Shown here piece by piece: positions 1 through 11,311 of a DNA stretch of 64,000 nt. Each line of letters opens with the position of its first letter. Positions within the stretch are counted from its first letter, which is position 1. The DNA is from Galbula dea (taxonomy: Eukaryota; Chordata; Aves; Piciformes; Galbulidae), in the NCBI GenBank assembly GCA_013399015.1, contig VWZX01008436.1, positions 471,144 to 535,143 on the forward strand, in the 5' to 3' direction. The position numbers were made by a program, and so were the translations under genes. Below the pieces are notes generated by a model. That model had not been told where the DNA came from, did no database searches, and saw only the letters and a list, made by a program, of their open reading frames with translations.

Positions 1-21
1 NNNNNNNNNNNNNNNNNNNNN
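1..21. other. Assembly gap (Ns)
   Basis: Twenty-one N bases open the window, so the sequence begins at or inside a scaffold gap. The minisatellite that follows directly is a likely reason the assembly broke here. Confidence 0.98.
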
Positions 22-120
22 CCCATCCCCTCTGCACCCAAACCATCCCCTCTGCACCCAAACCATCCCCTCTGCCACCAACCCACCACCTCTACACCCA
101 ACCCATCCCCTCTGCCACCA
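22..120. repeat. 20-bp minisatellite, about five units
   Basis: Five imperfect head-to-tail copies of a C-rich unit of about 20 bp built around ccatcccctctgcaccca. The array touches the gap on its left, so the true copy number is probably larger and collapsed in the assembly. Confidence 0.9.
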
Positions 121-182
121 TGAAATCTCCTCCCAGCCAACAGTGTGCCATGGTGTGAAGAACACCCAAACACAGGTTAAAA

Positions 183-520
183 TCAATGCAGCTTTTTTTT
201 TTTTTTTGGCTTTTTAATTTTCATTATAAAGTGAACACATCTAGCAAACTTAACTGGTAACAACAACAAAAAAAATAACAACAGAAACAAAAGCAAACCA
301 GTGACAAGACATGGCTAGTGTGCTGTCAGTAGAAAACAGGGTAGAAGCCAATGAGGTCACAAGCACAAGAGCAGAGCAACAACACTGTCCCCATGAGTTA
401 CTTCTGCAAATATATACTCTTCCTAATATATACATTTATTCATAAAATAAATAATCATTAACAAAAAAAAATATCATCAGGCTTAACAAAATACTGAGGG
501 GGGGGTGGAAAAAACAAACC
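183..520 (-). other. Candidate distal 3' end / 3' UTR-like segment
   Basis: Read on the minus strand this A+T-rich stretch looks like the end of a long 3' UTR. It has a long T run followed by ATTTATT (AU-rich element type), an AATAAA hexamer at 435-440, and an ATTAAA hexamer at 213-218 just before a genomic A15 tract (T15 on the plus strand, about 193-207). No splice-linked coding sequence is visible. WNT3A is the only minus-strand gene upstream, so an alternative WNT3A transcript about 8 kb longer than the coding end is one reading. A retrocopy tail with poly(A), or plain A+T-rich intergenic DNA, are others. This is an inference from sequence texture. Confidence 0.3.
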
Positions 521-3500
521 CCAAAAGAAAAAGAGGTGACAATCCTACTTTGTACAACAGCTTTGGAATCTCAGGGTGTATGGTACATGCAGTCTGTACA
601 AAGGGGTGCTGGGGTGGGTGAGGGCAGGGGCAGCTTGGGGAAGGGTTACAGACAGTGGTGGAGCTCTGAGAAGGTGATGTGATCAGGCAGACAGTCTGTG
701 GGAAGGGAAAGCAATAGTGGAAACCCCCCCCCAAAACCCCCACCCACAAGAAGATACTTGTCCTTGTCTGCTGGACAAGTGTGTTTTGTACCATAGGGGA
801 ATCCCCTGGGGGTGCTACAGGTCTGTGGTTTATGTCTTCCACACTGCTGGTGGGCTCATCAGAGAGTCCAAAGCTAGGACAGGTCTTGTTTGGGCAGGTT
901 TTGTCCTGGGAGTGACAGAAAGTGATGGCAGAAGAGAGAGATCTCCAGGGAGGTTAAGAGGAGTAACACTGAGATGTGGGCAGTGGGAGGGCACATAGGT
1001 GACAGGGGCAGCTAGCTCTGGAGGAACACACCCCAGTGGGAAGCAGGGGTTCAGTGGGGAGGAATTCATCACACACAGGAGGATTTGGGAGGTTTTGGGA
1101 GCCTGCCTTGGAAAGATTCAGGCCTTTTGTGCTTTCCAAGTGGTAGCAGCAGGTGGCAAGTGCCTGTTGGGAAGGAGTTCTGGTGCCTTCCCTCAGAAGC
1201 ATGGATGATGCTCAGCTGCTTGCAAGCCTGTCTGTAGCAGACATATACCCTCAGGATTTTTGGTGGAGTGGAATGAATGGTGAGAAATAAATAAATACTA
1301 ATAAATAACAAGAAGAAACTTGGAAAAGAAATGAAAATGAGGAAAGCATCTCCTCACACCTCCCCACTTCCTATGTCCTTGTGGGGCTGTCCAAGACTTC
1401 CCTTGGTCCACAGAACACAGGTAAGAAAAGCAAGGTCTAGAGAGAGAGAAGAGGAGACCAAGTCACATGGAAAAGACCCTTGGGACTGTTGTGCTTCAGG
1501 AGCTTTCTCTGTCTGGATACTATTCCCATAACAGCAGGATTGAGCCTGTTGGTGTGACATGTCCCTTTACAGCATCTGCTCCCTGACAGGAAGAGGAGAG
1601 ATGCCTTGGGGTCAAACCCATCCCATACTAGCCAGTAAAATGGATTCAAATAGTTATTCTTGCAGAAGAGGTTCACCCTCTTCTCCCTTTGATACATTTG
1701 TCACCCTGGTGTTATGGAAATGATCCCTCCTGATTTATATCACTCTAAGTGAGAGCAGAACTCAGCCCATAAGCAGTTTCCTATCTTAAGGTCTCTAAAG
1801 AGATGAGAGTTAGGTGTCTGGAGTGAGGTCCAGCTCATAGATTAAGACAGACACTTGTAGATGTCCACCAGCATGTCTCTCCATGTGAGCTAGACACCTG
1901 AACCCCAATATCTGATGGAGACCTAGTGAGAACAGTCAGTGGAGTCCAGGGTGCTTCACTTTGCCTTGCAGTGGACACTTACATATGGTCAGTTGAATTG
2001 CTCCCCAGCTTCCACTGCCTGTTAACAAGGAGTTTGACTGAGTTGCTTCCTCACAGGCATCTATATAGCCATCTGAGGTGCCCTGGGGTTTCTGAAGTAT
2101 CTGCATGAAGTTGGCAGACACACCATGGGACATAAGGGAAGCCCACATCCTTCCAGAGCAGCTTCTAGAGCATCCCAAATGGCTCTAGACACCTATCTTC
2201 AATAACTCAGTTCAGCCCCAGAGGTTATGTTAGACAAATGGAGCCCATCTTTGGGCTTGTGGGGACTTTAGCACCTAGTATGTAAGTACCTGCATTCAGG
2301 CATCTCACTTTGCCTTCCAAACCCCACCCTAGGTACTACTGCCTGGCAGCTAACTGCTGGCTTCTCCTCCGTGCTTGAGAAAATCTCCTCCTCCAAGGTG
2401 AAGATGCACCAAAGACACCTGGAAACTGCAGCAAGTGGGAGTAGAATGACTTGCCCAAGTCCATGAAGACACTGGAAGGGTTGGGAGTGAAGATTAAAGA
2501 TCTCTTTCTCAAAAAGGATGCCACAGAAACCTCTCTTTCCCACCACATGGAAGTATCTGCACCCTGCAGTGGCCAACGGAGGCCTGAGCAGGATGGTCCT
2601 GTTCCCTTGCTGGGTAGTGCAGAACTCCAAACCCACAGCTTCTGTTGGAGCACACAAGAGAGGGCAGGAAACATGAGCATGGGGGGGACTAAGCCATGAA
2701 GAGAACAATTCAGCAAGACCCAAGCCAGATTCCACTGCTGCTGCTCAGTGAGAGAGGGGAAGCCTAGTCAAGAGGTTCTCCCTCTAAGAAGTCCCTACTG
2801 TGAAGCCAAGATTTAGCTTGGAAAGAGGTAGAAAATAGGAGACATAAAGCAGTGAAGAAGAGATGGGGTCTCCTCCCACTCAGCCCACCTTCTCTTCAGT
2901 CATCTGATGCTCTCTCTTAAGCTTCTCATCCAAAATGCTGCTTGGCCACACAACAGACAGATCCAAGTGAACACCCCACTGACATCAAAGTGTTGCCCTC
3001 TCAGTAGCCTCAGCTCTGGAGCAGGTCTCTGGAAGAGCCAGGACTCCCTTTCCTATTTAACCAGGTGCAATGGCTGGCATCTGCAGGACAGTTTGATCTG
3101 GTGCCTTTTTGATGGCCCTGGTTTATCCTCCCAAAACAATGTCATGAAGGCACCAAGGGAAGCCTGGAGCCAGCTCCACAGTGCAGAAGCTGGGGCTGGA
3201 TTCACAACTCCTAGTTCCTGCTGTAGCCCTGAACATCCTCAGGAACATCAAACTCTGGATTTTCAGTGCTGAAACTTCTCTTTGAAGCTGAAAATGACCC
3301 AAAACTCATAGTGTTTCTCCTGCATTTGAATTTAAGGATGGAAACATATGAACACACATGAGAGAAGTACAAGAATCCATGGACATCTCTGTGATCATGT
3401 ATCTGAGTGCACTGAAAACACCAAAAATACTTCAGATGGAGTGGCAGAAGAAATTGCTCTCTGAGGTTTGCTAATCCTGCAAGGCTCAGCTAAGACTATG

Positions 3501-6500
3501 GCACTTCTGCCTCCAGGGCTGGTGTGGTTGGTGCTGACTAGGAGATTGCCAGACCATACATTACATTTTGTGGTGTGGTTGCCTCTGCAGTCCCCTCCCC
3601 AGAGTAAATCCTGACTGCTTTAGTTCTGCACATGAAGCCCCTTAGAAAGAAGGAGTGGAAACAGCTCAGGAGGCCTCAAAATGCTTTGGAGAAAACTGTG
3701 TCAGTGCTGAGGACACTTAGCCAAAAGAGAGACACCAGGGGTCAAGTCATAGACAATGTCATGCATTTCCCTCCCCCATGTTTTGCCTTTTCTCTGAGGA
3801 AGAGAAGCCCCCAAATTCTAAAAGTAAACAAAACCAACCAATAAACCTCCTAAACTTTCCATTTCTTTCATAGAAAGAAAAGAGATGAGGCCAGATTCAG
3901 CCCTCCCCTGTCTTTAAAGAGATTGGATGTGGGACTGATGGGGTCAGCCAAAGCCAACAGTTCAGCTGAAGGAAAGGCTGGGTAGCAGCATGGAAGAGAG
4001 GATGCAATTAAAGTTCCTTTTCATTGTGTTTTGTATCTGGGTTACTTGGCTGGCTGAGATCTTCTCCTTTTGCCCTGCTCCTGCCAGACACATCCCTGGT
4101 ACAAACCATCTGCCTGAGGACAAACCTGATCAGAAGTGCAGACTGAAGGGAAGGGCTCCATGGATCATGGAGGTTGAGTTGGCCAACTCCCACCTGTGGG
4201 AAAGGAATGATCTTCAGGAGCCTGGTGCATGCCCCAGCTCAGCTGAGATGGAAGAGAAGTTCTGACAGAAAGCCATTTCCAACCAAGTGCACAACCCAAC
4301 TGTCCACACATTGACCTTTCATGTCATTTTGGACACCCTACAGGCTCTGATGTATCTGCCTAGCTTTCAGCCCTGGCAATTCAATGGCATTAAAGCAACA
4401 GCTGGATCTCAGGAGGAGATTGTAGGGCACCTAAAAGGTCACCAGATGCTTATGGTATTGAGTGAAATGCTAAGTCCCCTCTGTAAAGGAGGCCCTAGAG
4501 TTGTCACAGAATGAGAGAACCTGAGGCAGAAGAAGGCTCTGAGTTGTCTTTAGATCCTTTCCTAAATGGGGGCCAGCATAGGCTTGATGATGTATAGGAA
4601 GGGAAATCACCTCACTCATCACTGACTCAATCTTTGGTACCAGAAATGGCAACCCTGTCTTGAGACATCCAGTGTAGGAAGTGGAGTGGGCTTTTGGTTT
4701 TCCAGAGGCACTTGCTGAACTCATGTGTACCAGGGAAAAATGGTCCAAGTCCCTTCTCCAAAGCCAGGAGGTCAGGCACAGGCCTACCATGTGCACTCAG
4801 ATGCTCCCAGACCCCTAAGCAGGCTCCCTCTCTTCCCTCCTCCTGGGTGGGCAGAGTCAGACCCAGGACTGGGACCCTCAGATGAACTTGGGGTGATGAA
4901 CAGAATTCACACAGGCATCTTTGATTGACTTTAGTAGCAGCTGCTCAGCTCCTTACATGATATCATCATGGTGGATGACTAACTAGGTAATAAACCCAAA
5001 CAAGTATGCATGCATGTCATGAAAAATCTCTCAGCTGGGGTGGAAGTCTCCAACCAGTGAGCTGTTTCAAGCCTGACCCCAGCTTTGAGCAGAGGAACAC
5101 AACTTCCAGCCCATCTCAGCTGATGATCAGAGATTGCAGCTTCACCTCCTTGACTCACAGTGGACTTCAAATCATCAGACTGTACCCACCATGAGGTCAT
5201 CAGCTACTGTCAGAGGAAAGACAGAGGTACACCCAGAGGTCAACTTACACCAAACAGAGCTTAGACACCATCCTAGACTATAGTGAATCATCTTCTGGAC
5301 TTGTTTCTTGCCATGGCTCCTAGAAGAACACTAGATAAATAGCTTAGACTAGGTGGCATGGCCAGCTGAAATAAATTACCCTGCTGCAGTCCAAATCTGC
5401 TTGTTCACCTTAAGAGGCAATTGCTCAGCAATTCCCTGATTGGAGTTTGGTTTTTTGTTTTTTGTTTTTCTTGGGTTTTTTTCTTCTTTTTCATTTTTTT
5501 TTTTCTCCCATGCTTCCCAAACCTGCCAGCAACATTGGCCTTGGGTCTGGGGCCAAAGCAGAAGCAATGGATGTTCTCGTGCTGTGGATGGGCTGGGCTC
5601 AGAGTCCAGCTCCCAGGAATGGAAGCCAAATCCTCCAAGCCATTTTTTCATTGCTATGGTAGAAAAGGAAGAGTTTGAAACCACCTTGCTTAAAAATAGG
5701 GTAAAATGAAATGTGGGAGTGACCCTGCTGAAGTCCATGGGTTGACAGGGACCATGGCACGCAATGATTCGTATCTTCACTGTCTGGGCACCATTCACTG
5801 ACAGAAGTACCTGGTGGGACATGTCCACCCTCTCTTGCTGTGACAGCCAGCACTGCATCACATGAAGTCCATCAGATTATCTCCCCTTGTCCCATCTTCT
5901 GCAGTTCATCCATGTCCACAAGTGTGGTTTTCCTCAGGATTTACCTTCTTGACAGCTTGTGTCTGCATATTGCTCCCTGTGGCAATCCCCCCCTGCAGTG
6001 GCTTCCCTCTCTCTTTGCCATCATGGCCAAAATGTCTTTTTCTTCCCCAGATTGTATTACAAAAATCAGTCATGCATCCATTATCTGGTCCAACTTTCTC
6101 TCAGGTTTTAGTGGTGTGTAGCCATCCAATCTTTAGGTGGACAGATATGATGGACTGGTCTTCTCCCCATTTTTGCCTTTGTCTCTCTTGATCTCTTCTT
6201 CTCTCCCTTTCTCCTTTCTGCATCTCTCTTCTCCTTTCATTGCAGCCTCTCTCTGCAGAGCATGGATAAAAGTGCCTCCACCAATCAGCAAAGATGGCTC
6301 CTGCCCTGGGGCACAGCCCTGAGACAAATGGGTGATGAATAAACTGGAACCAGCCTAGGAGTAGTCCCAGGAGATGCTATGACTCAGAGTCAACCCTTGG
6401 AGGCATCATTTCCTCCTCTTTTCTCTCTGATGGGATTAAACTGTTTATTCCCTGCCTCTTCTGCATGCTCCCTCCTTTGGTTCCCAGGAGTAAGCTGACA

Positions 6501-7780
6501 TGCAGGGAGAGAGGAACACTCTGATTTCTCTCCATAGCCACCAGAGATGTCCAGGTGTGAACAAGCCAACAGCCATGATTACATTATCATGAGAAGACTC
6601 TTCTGGGTCACTAGGAGCTAGATCATGCCTTCTACTGAAATGTCAATCCCCAGATAGGAACCCAAAGGTATGGAGGACACAGGACAAGTGCATCTGAGGC
6701 CCATGCTTGGTTCATCACTCATTTATGCCAGTATCAACCAGCAGTAACTCCAGCAGAGTTGCAGTTCTGTAAATAGCAAGGTGATGGGCTGAGAACCACA
6801 CCTGATAGCCATGGGGCTGAAGAATGTCCCTGGAGGAGGTGGGAGCTGCTTCTGTCAAGTGGCAATCCTGATCTGAAACCAGAAGTAGAGCAACTTGCAG
6901 AGACAGGGAGTCAGAGGTGAACAGCAGAGCTGGGTCAGCACTGGCAAGTTGGAGTTTGGCTCTGGGTCCAAACTGTCCCAAACTTTGGGCTGGTTCAGAG
7001 GCTGGATTTGTACATTTAAACCTGATGGGAATGGCTGTAGAAATTAGGTGTGGAACACAAATTGGCTTGAGTCTGAAACCATTCCAGCTTGAGGGGAGTG
7101 GTGGTGGTGGGTTGGTTCCCCCTCATGTCAGTTAAGGGGTGACAAGTAGTCCTTCAGGGTCATCTTCCCAAGACAGACTGGTGTTCTAAGGCTTTTGTTA
7201 AGTGCCCAGGGGGAAGCCTGCATGAGGTGCAGAGAGCAGATGGACTAAGTGCACTTGCCACTGTTGGTGACATCATTCTCTAAGGTGGTGGGAGGGGTGA
7301 ACACTTTCCCTTTCCTCCTCTAGAGGAACAAGCTAGGATGCTGAGGAGCTGGATGTCCTACACCCAGCAGCAAGAGTCCAGCCCCAGGAGACTCACTCTG
7401 CACTGCTTGCTTCCAAGGAAGACTTGTTGGATGAGCCACATACCAGGTCACAGCTGGAGCAACATCTCCATTCATGGGATTGTCTTCTTCTCAGTGCACA
7501 CACTGAGTTCTCTTCACTTCACCTATCAGGCACTGAACTTTGCCATAGCCTGCAGGTCACCTGTGTGCCAACAGGGCATTTGCAGGAAACCAACAGCAAT
7601 CCTCTCTTCTTCTCCCTCTCTCCAGGTGCCACTGAATCCTACATCAAACCTGGCAGAAGCTACTAAAAAGTTCATGTGAAGAGCCTGCCCATTCTACAGC
7701 TCCATTATGTCTTTGTAGACTTCTCTGGTTCCAGGGCCAAAGCAAAGGAGTATTTGCATTATTCTTTAAAAAACCAAAGA
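521..7780. other. Gene-free stretch downstream of WNT3A, no CR1 seen
   Basis: About 7.3 kb with only short open frames, none with a recognisable domain or convincing splice context. No CR1 tail was found by eye, in contrast to the rest of the window. Minor content: a pyrimidine-rich tract around 6165-6240 and a T-rich tract around 5447-5510. One further minus-strand AATAAA lies at 6444-6449. It is either intergenic DNA or part of a long WNT3A 3' UTR. Confidence 0.6.
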
Positions 7781-8305
7781 TCATTAATTTATCTGCTTTT
7801 ATTTCTTTCGCTGCTGTGGTTGCTCTTGTTATTCACAGAGTCTGGCCATTTGGGGATGGAGATGGATCTCAGGAGGTTTAGTGCTGCTGGAAAAGGAGAT
7901 CATTAGGAAGATGTTGGGTCTTTCAAAGGACATTTGGTCACACCAGTCACTTCAGGTGGGTGAGAGCAGAGCTTTTGCTAACGCTCTTCTTTCCAGCTCT
8001 GTGTTGGCAACAGGTCGACGTCTCCTACAGGAGACAGCTTTGGGGCATGATTGCCAGATGGACTTTGGGATAGCCCAGAAGTCCTTAGACCTATTCTACC
8101 CACCCAGTTTTAGCCTTTTTTTGTAGGTTTTTTGTTTTCTGGGGGTTATTTTGTTTGGTTTTGGTGGGGGTTTTTTAAAACTTTTTTTAAGCTTTTGTTC
8201 TTTTAAGATCACACCAGTAGACTTCTCTCCCCTCTGCAACCTCAGAGGAAGTAGGCTCGAATCCATCTCTCCCCTTGGAGCCCAGGGAAGGGGTTTTTGC
8301 CTGCT
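7780..8305 (-). other. WNT3A: Probable proximal 3' UTR of WNT3A
   Basis: The segment lies between the stop codon of exon 4 and the first AATAAA hexamer on the minus strand. It holds A-rich runs on the minus strand (T-rich on plus around 8120-8200) and no splice donor that would force another exon. The exact cleavage site is not determined and longer forms are possible. Confidence 0.45.
7798..7803 (-). terminator. WNT3A: Candidate proximal WNT3A poly(A) signal
   Basis: The minus strand reads AATAAA here, about 500 nt after the WNT3A stop codon. It is followed within about 20-35 nt by a U/GU-rich run (ctttggtttttt), the usual arrangement of hexamer plus downstream element. It is the first canonical hexamer noticed downstream of the stop. 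Other hexamers at 6444-6449, 435-440 and 213-218 could serve longer isoforms. Confidence 0.45.
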
Positions 8306-8785
8306 CTATTTGCAGGTGTGGACGTCATAGACTCGTATGCACTCCTGGCAGCGCACGTAGCAGCACCAGTGGAAGATACAGTGGCACTTCTCCTTCCGCT
8401 TCTCAGTCCTGGTGTTGTGCCCGCGCCCGCAGCACAGCAGGTCACAACCGTCGATCCCGTGGGAAGTGACGTTACAGATCCTGTCCCGGGTCCCAAAGGA
8501 ACCTGTCTCAGGGTTGGGCTCACAAAAGTTGGGTGAGTTCTCGTAGTAAACTAGGTCCTTCTCGGTTGGTGCCTTGAAGAAGTTGTATTTGGGCCGGAGG
8601 GTCTCGACCCAGCCGCGGGATTCGCGGTGTTTCTCCACCACCATTTCGGAAGCGCTGTCGTACTTGTCCTTGAGGTAGTCACCGATGACCCTGAAGTCTG
8701 GCTGAGACCACCAGCAGGTCTTCACTTCACAGCTGCCTGAGAGGCCATGACACTTGCACTTGAGATGCATGAGCTCAATAATGGA
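8306..8785 (-). CDS. WNT3A: WNT3A coding exon 4 (residues 194-352, stop)
   Basis: This is the terminal exon. It starts after an AG acceptor at 8786-8787 preceded by a pyrimidine tract and ends with TAG at 8306-8308. It encodes the second half of the Wnt fold. The invariant CKCHGLSGSC motif places the palmitoleoylated serine at residue 209, the site PORCN modifies and Frizzled grips. WNCT-type glycosylation has its partner here at Asn298 (NVT), as in human WNT3A. The cysteine-rich C-terminal domain ends in the index-finger hairpin HWCCYVRC and the typical VYDVHTCK tail. Position 338 is Arg, where human WNT3 and WNT3A have Ser; Arg or Lys is common there in other Wnts. The reading frame is intact with no frameshift. 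Confidence 0.97.
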   Translation of the reverse strand, partial: SIIELMHLKCKCHGLSGSCEVKTCWWSQPDFRVIGDYLKDKYDSASEMVVEKHRESRGWVETLRPKYNFFKAPTEKDLVYYENSPNFCEPNPETGSFGTRDRICNVTSHGIDGCDLLCCGRGHNTRTEKRKEKCHCIFHWCCYVRCQECIRVYDVHTCK

Positions 8786-9346
8786 CTGAAAAAGAGGAGA
8801 AGAAAGGCAAAGAAGAAGACACATTATCCTGCCATCAAAACACACACTGCCTTCTGCCCTTTGGTCAGGACTTCCTACAGACTTGTGATGTTTCCTCACA
8901 TAAACTCAACACACTTGTGAACAAAAATCATCCTCCAGTCAATGCCCTACACGGGTGTTGGGTCTAAGGCAGATAAAACATCTGCAATCTCTAGTTTTCA
9001 GTGCCTATCTCTAATTCTCACTTCAGCTGTAAGCATCTACCCAGTGTTTCCGCTAAGGGCTGAAGAGACTTCTCTGCATGCTAACTTCTATTGTGGCCAT
9101 GTTCAGGTGTGAATATATTGCAGTGCTGCCCCCCAGGAGCACAGCTCAGACACATTGAGTCAGAGAAAGCACACACAAACCTCCGAAAACCATGTCTTTG
9201 TAAATGAAATATACAACTATTCCCCTGGAAATTACAGAAATATGGAATGTCCTAACCACCTAGCACAGGATTCCATCTTCCACATGTTTCATGTTTGCTC
9301 AAGTGAACAAGGTTCTAACCTTGCCATGGCTATGTTCAGAAACCTG

Positions 9347-9688
9347 AATCATGAAATCAGAGACTGGGTTGGGTTGGAAGGGACCTTAAAGATCATCTAG
9401 TCCTAACCCCCCTGCTATGGGCAGGGACACCTTCTAGTAGATCAGGTTGCTCCAAGCCTCATCCAACCTAGTCTTGGACACTTCCAGGGATGGAGTATCC
9501 ACAGCTTCTCTGGACAATCTGTTCCAGTGTCTCAGCACCCTCTCAGAGAAGAATTTCTTCCTAATATCTAATCTAAATCTACTCTCTTGGAGATTGAAAC
9601 CCTTACCCCACATCCTACCACTACAGTCCCTGATAAAGAGTCCCTCTCCCTCCTTCCTGTAGGCATCCTTTAAGTACTGGAAAGTCAT
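9347..9688 (-). mobile_element. CR1 LINE 3' fragment
   Basis: The plus strand shows the reverse complement of a CR1 tail: a degenerate tcatgaaatcag, then ttggaagggaccttaaagat, aacccccctgc, and further into the element the pieces that match 'aggaagaatttcttc' and 'gaggctgtggatactcc'. About 340 bp of the element's 3' end is present. It is 5'-truncated, as most avian CR1 copies are. Confidence 0.9.
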
Positions 9689-9715
9689 GTAGTTTTATTT
9701 TTAAGCTAGGTTTAT

Positions 9716-9848
9716 GTTGGATGTGGCCCTGGGCAACCAGATCTAGTAGGTGGTATCCCTGCCCATGGCAGGGGGGTTTGGAGCTAGCTGATCTTTAGGA
9801 TCCCTTCCAACCCAAACCATTCCATGGTTTTATGATTCCATTATTCTA
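9716..9848 (+). mobile_element. CR1 LINE 3' fragment
   Basis: Short CR1 tail in plus orientation with ctgcccatggcaggggggt, a diverged gagctagctgatctttaggatc, ccttccaacccaaaccattc and a degenerate terminal repeat. It lies 27 bp from an oppositely oriented CR1 so that the two 3' ends point away from each other. Confidence 0.85.
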
Positions 9849-10080
9849 ATAATAATATCAAAGCCAAAAAAACCCCTCCAATCAATAAGATTCTAACTTT
9901 TGATTTTGAATGGCTCAAGCTTCAACATAAACCAGAGTCCTGGCATAACTGGAAAGGTGATTATTGATCCCCAAGAAGATTGCTGTTTGTTTTTCTCCTC
10001 TTATGAAATGAGTCTGGAGGTTTCTCGAGGTGTTGCCCTCCAGTCCCGGGAGGTGGGAGACAGCCCTTATGCAACTGCCT

Positions 10081-10275
10081 TGATAATCTGCACTTTCAGA
10101 GCCATCAGCAAATTTCTGGGGACGTGAACAGACTCGTGCCAGCCTGAGTCCAACAGATTTGCCATGAATCAGCACCTTGATGCTCACCAGGTGCTTTCCT
10201 GGGTTATTTACGGAGTATCAGCCGCCGCAGAGGGAGGTGGTAATTAGGCAGCAGAGAGAACCGCAAAAGGTTGGG
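10081..10275. promoter_or_regulatory. Candidate intronic enhancer in WNT3A intron 3
   Basis: A repeat-free stretch with CpGs and several transcription-factor-like motifs close together: an E2-box palindrome CACCAGGTG at 10185-10193, a forkhead-type TTATTTAC at 10204-10211, a homeodomain TAATTA at 10241-10246 and a RUNX-type AACCGCA at 10259-10265. The call rests on motif density and texture only; conservation was not tested. Confidence 0.3.
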
Positions 10276-10797
10276 TTCATATAATCATGCTGAACTTAAT
10301 CAAAGCTCCTGGCAGCGTGGTAGGGTTGGAGTTCCTATGGGAACTGCTATGAAACACTGCCTATGGCTCGGGTTTAGTATGGAGACCTGGAGGAGCTACA
10401 CCATGAGAGCTGGCACAGGGCTTTGTAGAACAGCAGGATTTCAGGTAATGGGGTGACATCTACTCTCTAGTCTTTGACAGTGTCTGAAAAGAACTCTGTG
10501 TCAAGTAAGAAGACACAATAAAAAGACCTCTGCAGGCCTGTGGTCCCAGAGATGTTTGCTGAAAGCTCAGTTTTTCCAAGGATTCCCACTTAAAGGCAAA
10601 TCCTTCCATTCCATTCTACCCAGGTTCTCCATAGTCCTATTTGTCTCACTATCTAAGCAACTGCCACCAGCAACACAAGTCCCTAGACCTGCCTGTCTTG
10701 ATCCATTCTTTGTAAGAGAGGTCTGGACAACTGACTCCAAGGTAGCTATTTACCTCTGGCTGGCTGAATTTCCTTATAGCTTTCACAGATCAGATGG

Positions 10798-10959
10798 GCC
10801 ACCCATCACCCTCTTGACCAGAGTTCTTGCAGGGCAGGAACCATCGTTTCATGATGCCCAGGTCTCTGTTTGGTTATTGCCACCCGTCACCCTCCTGACC
10901 AGAACTCATGTAGGGCAGGAACCATTGTTTCATGATGCCCAGATTTCTCTTTGGTTACT
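10798..10959. repeat. 81-bp tandem duplication
   Basis: Two head-to-tail copies of an 81-bp unit (10798-10878 and 10879-10959), each starting gccaccc and containing gggcaggaaccat and tttcatgatgccca. They differ at about a dozen positions, so the duplication is not recent. It sits 85 bp from the donor side of exon 3. Confidence 0.9.
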
Positions 10960-11043
10960 GCCCTCAGGTCCCTCCCACTGTTCACTAGGGCAGATAATGG
11001 AGATCAAAGGGAGACCAAGAAAAGTGGAACCAAATGTCCTTAC

Positions 11044-11309
11044 TGTCCTCCCAGCTTCGTTGTTGTGCCTGTTCATGGCTGAGCGAGCATCTGGCCTGTT
11101 CTCTCGGGCATCTGCAAACTCTCGAGACACCATGCTCCCAAACTCCACATCCTCGCTGCAGCCTCCCCACTTCCAGCCTTCTCCAGGGGAGCCCTTGTGG
11201 CGAGTGTCACAGCCACAGATGGTGGCTGAGCCCTCGGCGCAGGATCTGGTGACGGCGAAAGCCACTCCAGCAGAAGCAATGGCATGGACAAAAGCTGATT
11301 CTCTGGTAG
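11044..11309 (-). CDS. WNT3A: WNT3A coding exon 3 (residues 105-193)
   Basis: An internal exon of 266 bp, the size of the equivalent human exon. The acceptor AG is at 11310-11311 behind a CT-repeat pyrimidine tract, and the donor GTAAGG starts at 11043. The first two bases complete codon 105 (Ala) begun in exon 2. The protein runs through SAFVHAIASAGVAFAVTRSC, ICGCDTRHKGSPGEGWKWGG and the strongly conserved REFADARENRPDARS, part of the helical N-terminal Wnt domain. SMVSREF and AMNRHNNEAGR are WNT3A-type residues. There are no stops or frameshifts. The open frame of 260 codons on the opposite strand is a shadow. Confidence 0.97.
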
Positions 11310-11311
11310 CT

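Larger units (their letters stand above)
8786..11043 (-). other. WNT3A: WNT3A intron 3 (2258 bp)
   Basis: A phase-0 intron between a GTAAGG donor (11043 downward) and an AG acceptor at 8786-8787. It contains two CR1 fragments in opposite orientation (9347-9688 and 9716-9848), a candidate regulatory element (10081-10275) and an 81-bp tandem duplication (10798-10959). Confidence 0.93.
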
